Source: Micropterix aruncella
Taxonomy: Eukaryota; Arthropoda; Insecta; Lepidoptera; Micropterigidae
Length of the DNA stretch: 64,000 bases
Direction of reading: 5' to 3'
NCBI GenBank assembly: GCA_944548615.1
Contig: OX155957.1
Location: 21,496,035-21,560,034, forward strand
Part shown: positions 50,373 through 60,126 of the stretch, one piece after another
How positions within the stretch are numbered: the stretch's first letter is position 1
Layout of the letters: each line of letters begins with the position of its first letter
Notes under the pieces: generated by a model
The model's database searches: none
The model's input: the letters and a program-made list of their open reading frames with translations, nothing else
Told to the model about the DNA's origin: nothing
Position numbers and translations under genes: made by a program

Positions 50373-50469
50373 TTCAGAATATATAATAAAATAAACAATA
50401 AAAGCATATCGTAATAATCCCAGCTTGTTATCGTATATTAGAAGTCGTCACTTGTAGATATATATTCAA

Positions 50470-51115
50470 CTAGTGGAATGTTACCAGGCGATGCTCAGGT
50501 ATCCGCTTATTTCCTCCCACTCTTGCCCAGAGTCTCCTCACCCCCTCCCCCATACCCATGTAGCTATGTTACTCACCGTTCCTTCAGCTATCTCTATTCA
50601 AGAAATCACATCGGTTTATTGGTCCTCTTCAACTTCCTATTTCGCGTTTATAAAATTTTCATGGCGATCGGTTGAATAATATAGTAATTTATGTGCTGCA
50701 GCGCCATCTAGTAGCGAGTTACAGCCCAGTGGATAGCGCGAAAATATTATCCGACTCAAATACGCACGTATACCAATTTTCATAGCGATCGATCGAACGG
50801 AATAGAAATTGATTTGCTGCAGCGCTATTTATTGGCAAGTTACAGCAAAGCGGATAGCACAAAAATATTATCCGGACTCAAATAGCTATGTGTACCAATT
50901 TACATGGCGATCGGTTCAACGGTATAGAAATTGACGTGCTGCAGCTCCATTTAGTGGCAAGTTACAGCAAAGCGGATACCATAAGATCCTTCTCCATAAA
51001 AAAATACATATATGTGCTGACTTTCATGGTGATCTGTCGGCGTTCACAATACTTTCCCTTTACCAGGAATGTAAATAATGTAAACAAATACATAGATCGA
51101 GAAATAAAACAGTAT
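50470..51115 (-). mobile_element. Helitron-like element with roughly 120-bp tandem repeats
   Basis: Read on the minus strand it ends ...CGCCTGGTAACATTCCACTAG (CTAG at 50470-50473). Inside, ATTTTCATGGCGATCGGTT / ACTTACAGC-type units repeat at about 50655, 50775 and 50900, the inverse of the 2.2-kb array. The 5' end is uncertain. Confidence 0.6.
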
Positions 51116-51390
51116 TACAACAAGTAGCCTTCTAATATATTAGTCAAATCTCTTCCTCAGTACAACTATAAGGACTTACCAGAATCTCATGTTTAAAACT
51201 ACCACTTTTGCATATATTGAAAATACATATATTGAAAACGATAATATTTTGCAACTTAGTAGTCCTCGCCTTTACTCCCTGTATGTTTCTTCCCCTAGTG
51301 AAATGACTGTGTATCTGGTTATGTGTGATTGCGACATTTCTGTATCAAATTGGCCTAATATTTCTAGTAAACAAGTATGTAAATATATTA

Positions 51391-51470
51391 AAAAGAATAT
51401 TAAAAACACGAATATGAAAGTGAATTAATATATTTATAATTATTTTTATTACGGTTTTTTAAATTAAATA
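51391..51470 (-). repeat. Dispersed repeat copy E, first part
   Basis: AATATATTAAAAAGAATATT and TTTATAATTATTTTTATTACGG match the inverted end of copies C and D. The repeat is broken here by the retrotransposon insertion and continues at 54060. Confidence 0.65.
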
Positions 51471-51502
51471 TTAATATTATATAAATTTAAATTAAATATT
51501 AA

Positions 51503-53298
51503 AGCCCCAAGCAGCTTTCCCTGCTATTACAGAAAGTGGAGCTTTTCTGCGACTGGTCAGGCTGTATAAAAGTGAAGCCCTCCAAATGTTTTTGCCTTGG
51601 ACTCGCCCGCATGGGCACAAAATTTACATCCTATTACCCCAAATTGGTCTATAAGGGCTCTAATATCTCCCTTATAGACCCAAACAATCATTTCAAATTC
51701 CTCGGCAGAAAAATCACCCATCAGGGAAAAGACGTCTCGGGCGATCATGTTATAGAGCATTTCAAAAGTTGCCTGGCGAAAATAGATGCCTTGCTAATTT
51801 CTGGCCCTCGTAAGGCCTGGATCTATGACAATTATCTAACGTCACATTTGTCATGGCCCTTTCTTATTTACGATTTTACCAAAACCCAACTGTCCCGTCT
51901 AGATGCACTGGTGACAGCTAGTTTAAAATCCTGGCTGTCCTTAGCCAAACCAGCTGACCCCTCGACTCTCTTCAGGTCCAAACAAAATTTTGGGCTAGCG
52001 CTTAAACTGCCCTCTCTGCTCTACGCCAACTCCAGAATAACCAAAAATTCGATTCTGTGCAATTCCAAAGATCCGGCAATATCGAAGCACGTAATAAGTG
52101 GCTGTAGTGATTCAAATGAACTACAAGCCCGCGTAGACTTCCACAAAAGGTTCCTTACTGGAATCAGCCAGAATGGCACTGGTCTGGGGTATGGCAGTAC
52201 AACCACGAGCGACGTGGACTTGAAGAAGTCTCTTTTGCGGGGAGATTACGACAGCAAGAGTATGGCTCATGCTATTGGCCTTCAATGCCAGAATGACTGG
52301 ACAACAATTGGTGACTTTTGCATTCCGCCTCCAATGCACTGGAAGGTAATGCTCTATGACTGGACGCCAGAGATGCTGAAATTTTATTTGAATGCCTTTC
52401 AGCATACACTTCCAGACCCCAGTAACCTCGCTCGTTGGAGCTTTGCCGAGGATAGTTCTTGTCCCCTCTGTAGCAATACCCCTTGCACAGCTAGACACAT
52501 TCTAGCTGGCTGCAAGGTGGCCTTAGATCAAGGACGGTACACTTACCGCCATGACAAAGTTCTCGCTGTTATTCGCGAGGTAATTAGTCTCTCAGTGGCT
52601 CGTGCCAACAAGGGTTTGACAGTATCCTCCAAACCCCCAATACAGTTTGTGCGGGATGGCTCTAAAGGCAAAAAACATTTAACTACAAAACCTTTCTCAA
52701 TAATCGAGAAAGCTACAGATTGGACTCTGGAGGTTGATTCGGTCTCTAAGCAGTATAAATTCCCTGAAAGTCTCGGATGCACAGCCCTCCGTCCAGATAT
52801 AACTCTTTACTCTCTATCTCGGAAGGTGGCTCTTATTGTAGAATTAACTGTTCCATGGGAATCAAATATCCCAAAAGACCACGAGTACAAATTAAATAAA
52901 TACCATGATCTTGCAAATGCCGTAACCCGGAACGGCTTCACTGTTCACCTTCACGCGGTGGAAGTTGGCGCTCGTGGCCTGCCAGCTAAATCTCTATTTC
53001 ACCTCTTTAAAGATCTTGGCCTTTCCAGAAAAATAATCAACTCTTTCTTAGAAAAATTATCTAAAACTGCGATTTGCGCATCTCAAATTCTATGGCTTCG
53101 AAGGGGGAGTGAATGGGTGGAAAGGTGACCGCTCACATGTGGCAAGACAGCTGTCCTAAACCTACCACAGCCGGTTCGTAAGTCCGGAATCCACTGCTCA
53201 CCCCCCAGAAGTGTAAAAAATAGTATTATGATGGGCCCGACTCCGGTCGGTGAATTCCATGGCAGCTCCGTTTGTATTTATTATTTATATTATATATA
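51503..53298 (+). mobile_element. Restriction-endonuclease-type LINE, 5'-truncated copy 1
   Basis: Open from the truncation point at about 51503 into a 3' UTR (from 53129) that contains CCCGACTCCGGTCGGTGAAT and ends in ATTTATTATTTAT-type AT-rich sequence near 53298. Inserted in dispersed repeat copy E. Confidence 0.8.
51536..53128 (+). CDS. ORF fragment: RT thumb, CCHC and restriction-like endonuclease
   Basis: C-terminal 530 codons of the single ORF of an R2/R4/Hero-type element; frame open from 51503, first codon shown is GTG. KVKPSKCFCLGL is the segment following the RT catalytic box, which is lost. CPLCSNTPCTARHILAGC is a C-x2-C-x8-H-x4-C knuckle. RPDITLYSLSRKVALIVELT (PD at 420-421, K430, E436) is a PD-(D/E)xK-type nuclease motif, followed by VPWE and KLNKY. 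The end, ICASQILWLRRGSEWV, is typical of this group. Such nucleases nick the target for reverse transcription; some act at defined sites. No internal stops. Exact clade uncertain. Confidence 0.8.
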   Translation: MELFCDWSGCIKVKPSKCFCLGLARMGTKFTSYYPKLVYKGSNISLIDPNNHFKFLGRKITHQGKDVSGDHVIEHFKSCLAKIDALLISGPRKAWIYDNYLTSHLSWPFLIYDFTKTQLSRLDALVTASLKSWLSLAKPADPSTLFRSKQNFGLALKLPSLLYANSRITKNSILCNSKDPAISKHVISGCSDSNELQARVDFHKRFLTGISQNGTGLGYGSTTTSDVDLKKSLLRGDYDSKSMAHAIGLQCQNDWTTIGDFCIPPPMHWKVMLYDWTPEMLKFYLNAFQHTLPDPSNLARWSFAEDSSCPLCSNTPCTARHILAGCKVALDQGRYTYRHDKVLAVIREVISLSVARANKGLTVSSKPPIQFVRDGSKGKKHLTTKPFSIIEKATDWTLEVDSVSKQYKFPESLGCTALRPDITLYSLSRKVALIVELTVPWESNIPKDHEYKLNKYHDLANAVTRNGFTVHLHAVEVGARGLPAKSLFHLFKDLGLSRKIINSFLEKLSKTAICASQILWLRRGSEWVER

Positions 53299-53901
53299 AA
53301 TCAAGGACGGTACACTTACCGCCATGACAAAGTTCTCGCTGTTATTCGCGAGGTAATTAGTCTCTCAGTGGCTCGTGCCAACAAGGGTTTGACAGTATCC
53401 TCCAAACCCCCAATACAGTTTGTGCGGGATGGCTCTAAAGGCAAAAAACATTTAACTACAAAACCTTTCTCAATAATCGAGAAAGCTACAGATTGGATTC
53501 TGGAGGTTGATTCGGTCTCTAAGCAGTATAAATTCCCTGAAAGTCTCGGATGCACAGCCCTCCGTCCAGATATAACTCTTTACTCTCTATCTCGGAAGGT
53601 GGCTCTTATTGTAGAATTAACTGTTCCATGGGAATCAAATATCCCAAAAGACCACGAGTACAAATTAAATAAATACCATGATCTTGCAAATGCCGTAACC
53701 CGGAACGGCTTCACTGTTCACCTTCACGCGGTGGAAGTTGGCGCTCGTGGCCTGCCAGCTAAATCTCTATTTCACCTCTTTAAAGATCTTGGCCTTTCCA
53801 GAAAAATAATCAACTCTTTCTTAGAAAAATTATCTAAAACTGCGATTTGCGCATCTCAAATTCTATGGCTTCGAAGGGGGAGTGAATGGGTGGTAAGGTG
53901 A
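53272..53901 (+). CDS. Endonuclease-domain fragment of copy 2
   Basis: Starts in flanking AT-rich sequence with a spurious Met; the element's own frame begins at about residue 11 (QGRYTYRHDK). It carries the complete PD...K..E nuclease motif and the C-terminal WLRRGSEWV. Differences from copy 1 include T to I and E to V. Without RT and CCHC it cannot support retrotransposition. Confidence 0.65.
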   Translation: MYLLFILYINQGRYTYRHDKVLAVIREVISLSVARANKGLTVSSKPPIQFVRDGSKGKKHLTTKPFSIIEKATDWILEVDSVSKQYKFPESLGCTALRPDITLYSLSRKVALIVELTVPWESNIPKDHEYKLNKYHDLANAVTRNGFTVHLHAVEVGARGLPAKSLFHLFKDLGLSRKIINSFLEKLSKTAICASQILWLRRGSEWVVR

Positions 53902-54050
53902 ACGCTCACATGTGGCAAGACAGCTGTCCTAAACCTACCACAGCCGGTTCGTAAGTCCGGAATCCACTGCTCACCCCCCAGAAGTGTAAAAAAATAGTAT
54001 TATGATGGGCCCGACTCCGGTCGGTGAATTCCATGGCAGCTCAGTTTCTA
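53299..54050 (+). mobile_element. Restriction-endonuclease-type LINE, 5'-truncated copy 2
   Basis: Begins at ATCAAGGACGGTACAC, the position equivalent to 52527 of copy 1, and continues through the same 3' UTR to about 54043. I count about six differences to copy 1 in some 740 bp, so the two are very similar in age or recently copied. Confidence 0.85.
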
Positions 54051-54059
54051 TTTATTTAT

Positions 54060-54215
54060 TATTTATTATGTATTTATTCATATAAATATATGTATATTTC
54101 TGAAATGTACTCAATTTGACCTTCCATTTAACACTAAACACGATATTTATGTTAATTTATTGACATTGGCCTTACTTGATATTTAGACAGTTAAGGTTAC
54201 GTGTTGAGGTGTCCC
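54060..54215 (-). repeat. Dispersed repeat copy E, second part
   Basis: ATATTTCTGAAATGTACTCA...GACCTTCCATTTAACACTAA, CGATATTTATGTTAATTTAT and GACAGTTAAGGTTACGTGTT match copy D inverted. The repeat ends degraded near 54215. Confidence 0.65.
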
Positions 54216-54332
54216 AGTATCTGCCCGGAATTATATGGCCAAAGTACTATCTGATCTGAAAGTATCAGCTTTTCCAAAACTCTTGCACTTTTTTGTCGCA
54301 GGTTTTTGTCCATTTGATTTTGGAATACGCCA

Positions 54333-54384
54333 AACGATTGTTCATTTGATTTTGGAATACGCCAAAATCAAATGAACAATCGTT
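54333..54384. repeat. Perfect 23-bp inverted repeat, 6-bp loop
   Basis: The left arm (54333-54355) starts AACGATTGTTCATTTG and the right arm (54362-54384) is its exact complement ending CAAATGAACAATCGTT; loop AATACG. A 24-bp direct repeat, CATTTGATTTTGGAATACGC plus four bases, overlaps it (54311 and 54343). Confidence 0.9.
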
Positions 54385-54439
54385 AGTTCGACGCGCCCTG
54401 GTGCTAGACGCTCTAGTGATACAAGTTTTTTTTTAGAAC

Positions 54440-54925
54440 ACATGAATTTGGAGCCCCTTTAAATTGCCGCCCGGTTCAGGTATGTATCCGAGTGTTTGAA
54501 TCCTTCACCCCCCCCCCCACCCCTATAGATCCAATGCTGGCATTGGGCCCGATGGCGTTCCTTCGTGAACTAAAATAGAAACTTAGTTCAACCGAAAGAG
54601 AGAGAGAGAGAGAGCGATACGTTAGAACGGAATATGAAATAACTTTCGTCGATTTTCCCGCATCTAAACTACCTGTCGAACTTATAGACGCCCGAATAAG
54701 TTTGAACACATTTCGTGCGGTGTTAGATTTACCTGCTTTAACTTAGTGGGTAGTTTTAATGCGTAAAAGTGACAACCGTTCATTTCACATTTCGCTTTCA
54801 CGTACTGCTCTGTCTCGGTCACATGAACTAATTTCCGATTTTAGTTCAAGAGAAACGCAATCGAGCCCATTATGCAATGTGTATATTTTGGCGTACAGCC
54901 GCCGTCAATGGTGGAACTAAAAAAA
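54440..54925. other. Simple repeats and unassigned sequence
   Basis: Poly-C at about 54509-54520 and (GA)n at 54597-54615. The GCCCCTTTAAATTGCCGCCC phrase recurs in changed form at 45.55 kb. Nothing coding. Confidence 0.35.
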
Positions 54926-54929
54926 TGGG

Positions 54930-55524
54930 CGCACCCATCCGGCGGCCTCCACGCATGAAGTGCGAGCTCGGGCAGGACTCTGGCCTTAGGGCTAGTTTCT
55001 CCTAGGAGTCAACCTTCTGGCGCTCCAGGCCGGTCTGTGCACCGTGCGGCGTAAGCCAATCGATTGTACACCCTGACTAACAGTCGGGGGAGTTTGGAAG
55101 CAGTACTGTTTCCTATAGAGCGGGGGGTGGTTGCGGACCTTACGGCGACTGCTCTTGAAACGACCATCGGCTACCCGATCCTGGGTGAACAGTCGGGCAA
55201 AGGATGCCGTGGTCCGCGATAGATTCGGTGCCCACCGTCTCACCGCTTCGTAAGGGAGAGGACCGCGCAAGCGACCTCGAACTCGTAACCAATCGAGAGA
55301 CCGTAGTAATCTGGTCACAATTGGAAGTAAGGGCGTGAGTGTGAGCACGCTGGGTAACCCACCTAGTTATCTCGCGGTTAAGGCGTTGGCCTCTTACGGG
55401 CATATGGCGGAGCTTGACGGTGGACTGTTTTTGTCCAAGTCTTCTGCGTTCACCTCACGGGGGATAGAACGACTAATCGTTAAAACTTCCTGAGGTGACG
55501 GGTTCGCCCGTTGTAGTTGACAAC
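54930..55524 (-). repeat. GC-rich U/V repeat, near full-length reverse copy
   Basis: V block (CACCCATCCGGCGGCCTCCA) then U reversed (TTTCCTATAGAGCGGGGGGT ... CGCGGTTAAGGCGTTGGCCT ... ACGACTAATCGTTAAAACTTCC) ending CGCCCGTTGTAGTTGAC at about 55521. A minus-strand open frame (55348-54992) resembles one at 38128 but not those in other copies. Confidence 0.8.
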
Positions 55525-55529
55525 TCTAT

Positions 55530-56600
55530 TTGTAGGTATATCTAGATAGATTATATAATTTAGTTGTAGCTATATTATAAATCAGCGTATTCATTTGGGG
55601 GCATTTCCTCTAACAAGTTCCCAAGAACTTTAGCTTAACACATATACATTTCACATTTTTGCGGGAGAATGTTTAAAACATTTGTTCCTATATTAATACG
55701 ATGCTTTGCTGTTAATTTAATTACTGGATTATGTTTCTCTACCTTTGAATGTTGGCAAGGAATATAAATAAATATGACAGGTTTCATTAAGTACTTTAGA
55801 CTAAAAGTAAGACTAAAACATATCTGTATAATATTATTACAAATTTACCAATTTGTGCATATCGGCATATTGAAATTGAGTACTTATACGTATTATAAAA
55901 AAATATTAACAAATACATTTCTAGAATGGTTTGCGTCTTGATTTGCACTCTGGTAAATCATCGATCAGTATTGAGACATCCTTTTTTCGGATTCCTTAGT
56001 TTCCTAGCAGAGTTGATTGCAACCTCGATCGTAAACAGAAGTTCCATTTTGGGCCCGCGAACTACCATAAGCTCTGGAGCGCCGCACCGGCTGCTCCGGT
56101 TTGGCTACGCCACTGGCCGCCGTTGAGCGCCCCTTGTAATTATTATAAGCCAATGAATTGCACCAATGAATGTAACTAACTTCATTGCATTTAATAACGT
56201 AACTGTTAATCATATTATTATGAATGCTACATTGTAGTATAATAAATTAACTCTATTTTATTTACATTCGACTGTCCCTACTAGTGAGCAGTTCATTCAC
56301 GTATCGTAGTCAAGGTCTAGTTCACATTGTATCAATGAATAAACAGACCCTGTAACACTACGCTTGTTTTTTTCGTTATCGCTTTTATGCGGCCGCTTTG
56401 CGGTCATAAAAACGTTGATCAATGCCAAGCGCAATAGTATGTATGTGTAAGCAAAATGAGATACAACATGAGTGTAGCTTTTCCCGCAAAAATAATAAAA
56501 ATCGATACTAACACCATCTGTTGCCGAACATTATTGGAGTGATTACTGATTATCTTCGTATCATTGATTATATAGGATATTAGATTGCTCAATGTCACAG
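55530..56600. other. No gene recognised
   Basis: Includes a GC-rich stretch at 56055-56135 and a small hairpin TTTTATGCGGCCGC/GCGGTCATAAAA at about 56385-56410. No domain. Confidence 0.3.
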
Positions 56601-56605
56601 TTGCA

Positions 56606-56695
56606 GATGTCGACTACAACGGGCGAACCCTTACCCCGAGGATTTTTTAACGATATTGATCGTTCTGTCTCCCGTGAGGTGAACGTAGAAGAAAA
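56606..56695 (+). repeat. GC-rich U/V repeat, 5' end fragment
   Basis: GATGTCGACTACAACGGGCG...TGTCTCCCGTGAGGTGAACG. A further weak match (GGCGCCGCCTTAAGG...CCAACATGCCAACGC) is at 56980-57045. Confidence 0.7.
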
Positions 56696-56699
56696 ATCT

Positions 56700-57584
56700 A
56701 AAGTCCACATCTAGTACCTAGTTTAATAATCTTACGATTTAGTAATGTACACAAAATATCTTTTGTGTATTACTGTGCAAATTTATTACAATACTCAAGG
56801 CTGTTTTACTGGTTTTCTTCAAGGTATTTACAAAAAAATAAGCAAAATGGACAATTTTAAACGTGCACAGATTGTAACGCAGTTATTTGAGGAGCTACTT
56901 GTGTGTTTATTTTTATCATTAATGATCTAGGACTCGCAGCATGAGTAAAATAGTAAGGCTCGTTTTGGGTTAAAACACAAGGCGCCGCCTTAAGGACGAG
57001 TACAAACCTACCGTCCAGCAAAGCCAACATGCCAACGCTTTCCCACAGTATACTGAGAGAGCAGTATACGCACTCTCGAGCGACAGGAGATTGCAGGGAT
57101 AGGCAGGCCCGGGGCTATGTTTTTAGCACCCTGGGCTATACCTACTCAGCTCGGCGCCCCCTCCCCCATACATAATATTAGCTTAAGAATGTTAGCAAGT
57201 TACATTGTCGGCTGTCACCAACTTCTGCTATTTTTAGCATTATTTTAGTCTTTAACAGTATTGAATTTGAAAAAATGCACAACCATGAGAATATAATAAT
57301 ATGGATTGTAAAACAGCGTTTAGTTTAGTTACAGGTTTGATAACTTTAAATATACAAGCAGAAATATACCTACAACACAAAATGTTTGTTAACTCAGATG
57401 ACGATTGTAACATATCATTTTTTTATCAATAAAATGTAATGTATAACCTAATAAAGTTTATTTATTTATTTATTATTTATTTACATAATGTTAATAAAGC
57501 AAGATCATTTAAAATTCAATGTAAGTATCAACGTGAAACTCAGTCTACAGTAATGGTTTTTTTCTAGCCTTCATTTTTGCAAAA
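56700..57584. other. No gene recognised
   Basis: Contains CACCCTGGGCTATACC (57130), repeated in part at 58030, which may mark the ends of an hAT relic between them. ATTTATTT tail near 57455-57480. Confidence 0.3.
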
Positions 57585-57587
57585 TTA

Positions 57588-57764
57588 TTTATAACATCGG
57601 AAAAGTTCGTGTTCATTGTGATGTCCCCAGCAGAGTAACATCAACGCATTCAATTTACTCTCAAGAAGAGTTGACCTTTTAGCATTTTTGACTCTTGATA
57701 AGACAGAAAATCCCCTTTCTGCTGTACAGTTTGTGACAGGTAGTATCATATCAGGAAGATTCTT
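57588..57764 (-). pseudogene. hAT transposase C-terminal (dimerisation) relic
   Basis: The minus frame reads LPVTNCTAERGFSVLSRVKN, then KRSTLLESKLNALMLL. The 'P-V-T-x-x-x-AER-x-FS-x-L-x-x-x-K' plus 'L-x-x-L' pattern is the hAT dimerisation domain. It is joined upstream to a GC-rich, proline-rich stretch (57777-57870) that looks like unrelated insertion or decay. The rest of the transposase is absent. Confidence 0.7.
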
Positions 57765-57776
57765 AGTGCTACTTAG

Positions 57777-57875
57777 TGCGCCGCTACCCCGCCCGAGCCC
57801 AAGGTTACTGTCCCCAGACTTGCATACCTGGGGGGGCGGGGGGCGGCGGCCCGGCGCCCGGCGGGGCAGTGCAGT
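57777..57875. repeat. GC-rich low-complexity insertion
   Basis: CCTGGGGGGGCGGGGGGCGG and adjacent CCCGGCGCCCGGCG; low-complexity block within the hAT relic. Confidence 0.5.
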
Positions 57876-58032
57876 CACACGCAAAAATTAAAAACAATGG
57901 AATCTTCTACTTCATTCGCCTACAAATAAATTGATTTATTACCAAGAAGGAAAAATACACTTTTTTTTGGATAAAAATCCCACCTTTAAATAAAAAAAAA
58001 ACATATTTTGCCGCCCCCTAGAGAGTGCCGCC

Positions 58033-58052
58033 CTGGGCTATATATAGCCCAG
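58033..58052. repeat. Perfect 20-bp palindrome
   Basis: CTGGGCTATATATAGCCCAG, exactly self-complementary. Confidence 0.85.
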
Positions 58053-58059
58053 TCAGCCC

Positions 58060-59000
58060 ATTTACAACCCTGGGCTTGGGGATAGGGCGCGAGGGAGGTG
58101 AGCAGAGGGGTACGTGTCGACGAACTCCTTAGCGTTACGCGCGTGCGAAGGTTGGCGCATATCTCAAACGTTTGAACATCTGCGTTAGCGGAGTGGTAGA
58201 CGTCCCAACAAGCACAAAAGCCATAATTAAGAAGTGCCGAATATTGCTTCCAAGCTGTTTAAAAGTCATGTAAAGGCGTTCAGGAATCTCAGCTATGTAA
58301 AGGTGTCATTTAAAGCAATTTGGCTTATATTACTTTTTTATAATATAATTTTGTCGTATATTTACTCAGCTTTTCTTATATAACGAGCGAGTAATAGCTT
58401 CTCAACATTGCTCTATAAGCGAAATCTTTCCAGACTGAAAACTGAAGCAACACTGTTTATATATGATATACAAAAAAAAGTACCTATTTAGTAAGCAAAA
58501 TTTTTTTTTTCATAATTTTATAGTTAATTTGTAGATTTTCGCTATTTTCGAACAAAAATGAAAAATGGTCATATAATTTTAAAAACCACATAAATTTTAA
58601 ATAAATTACATAGCTACATTACTTACTAACAATTGTTACTACTGATAATTGTTACTTACTAACAATTATCATATACCAACAAAATCATTAGTTTGTTGTT
58701 ACTCCTTTTTTATTACTGCTTCAATACATGGCATGGCATGGATTTCACCAAATGTTGTTATGAAAACTGTCTGTTATGAAAACTGAATGTAAAACTAACA
58801 TACCTACTCTTTTGCAGTCTATTTTTTAAATTGCTCACCACATTTGCAATACTCAAATATTGAAATTTACATTTAAACCTACTTGTATCACACTGTATTA
58901 ATAGTTCAGAAGAAATTTTGGCATCAGGCAGCGAGCTTTAGCACATCATTTACATCTTTGATGATCTTTGCACCATCCATAATCTGTCCTCTGCAGACTT
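58060..59000. other. No gene recognised
   Basis: AT-rich. ACTAACAATTGTTACTACTGATAATTGTTACTTACTAACAAT at about 58624-58668 is a short imperfect repeat. Confidence 0.35.
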
Positions 59001-59028
59001 GTATCAGGAAAACAGCTTTGTAATAGGT

Positions 59029-59830
59029 TTAATTAAGCGTCCCCGTAAAATAAAAAAGCATCTTCAGATAGGTACGTCCATTTTTAGTTGAAAGGGATGA
59101 CGGTGGTAGCTCTGATAAGTGTTTCTGCGAGTGTAATAAATAAAGTGCAGAAATGTGGTGATTGATGTCTACCCAAGTTTTTCTGACTCCTATATCTACT
59201 TCAATAGATTTTTTTACGGGATACAGGGACTGTAGTATATGGGCCTTAAGCTTTTTCCTCAGGTTTAGAATGAAGAAAAAGTCGCTGGGGGGTGGGGGAG
59301 CAGGTCTAGAGAATATGGTGGAGGGAATGAGCATTTCGAAGCCGCAATCCTTCAGTGCAACCATTATAGCATGCAACGTTACTTGCAAAAAGAACACACT
59401 ATGATGGCTGAGTCCACGTCTTTCCTTAAGGATGACGTCACGATTTGATTTATTCGGCAAATAATCAATTGGCATTATTCCATTAGCATCCCAAAAACGG
59501 AGGCCATACTCTATGCGGCACTGGGTACGGCCTTACATTTAAAATGCGCTAGATTTTCACGTCTTTGCGACTGTACTCTTTGCTGTTTGGTCTCGCTGTT
59601 GCTGTAGTGGTGTAGGTATCCATGTCTCATCATATGTCGCAAATGTGATAGAAAACATTTTCCGAATCGTCCTTGTACCTATCAAGAAACTCATTTGTTG
59701 CAACTCATTGTCGCTTGTTTTCGACTGTAAGCATTTTGGGCACCCAACGGCAACTGACCGTATTATCGTGCCCAGTTTTACACGCAACATTCGCAATTAT
59801 TTGGGATCTCGGTCAACTGCTTGTTCTTTA
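59029..59830 (-). pseudogene. mariner-like transposase relic
   Basis: Minus-strand pieces in order: RWVPKMLTVENK (about 59755), YDETWIPTPLQQQRDQTAKS (about 59620, with the catalytic Asp of DETWI), then an ORF at 59475-59029 with LKDCGFEML...PPPSDFFFILNLRKKLK. The last segment is the mariner 'P-x-S-P-D-x-x-x-SD-FF-x-F' region with the third Asp of DD34D in SDFFF. Frameshifts and stops separate them. Element ends not identified. Confidence 0.75.
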
Positions 59831-59839
59831 AGGTAGCTA

Positions 59840-60125
59840 ATGGTTCCTTTTGGAAAAGCTGATAAAGATTAGACAGTATTTTGGCCATAGAATGCTGGGG
59901 TACAACCAGCAGGTCAGATTTTAGGACACCTGGCGCTGGCGCACTAGGAAAGGTGTAATTTTAATAGTACCCCCGAAGTGTTTTGTATGAGGAGTCTGCT
60001 CCCCTTGCCTGTGGGAGCAGTTGGCGAAAAATCCTGTTAATATGCAATGCAATGAAAATTTGAATTTCGAACGTGCGTCACCTCATTCAATTTAAAAATC
60101 AGAATGTTCCGGTTATTCTGTCTGT
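59840..60125. other. No feature recognised
   Basis: Unassigned sequence between the mariner relic and the TIR element. Confidence 0.35.
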
Positions 60126-60126
60126 T

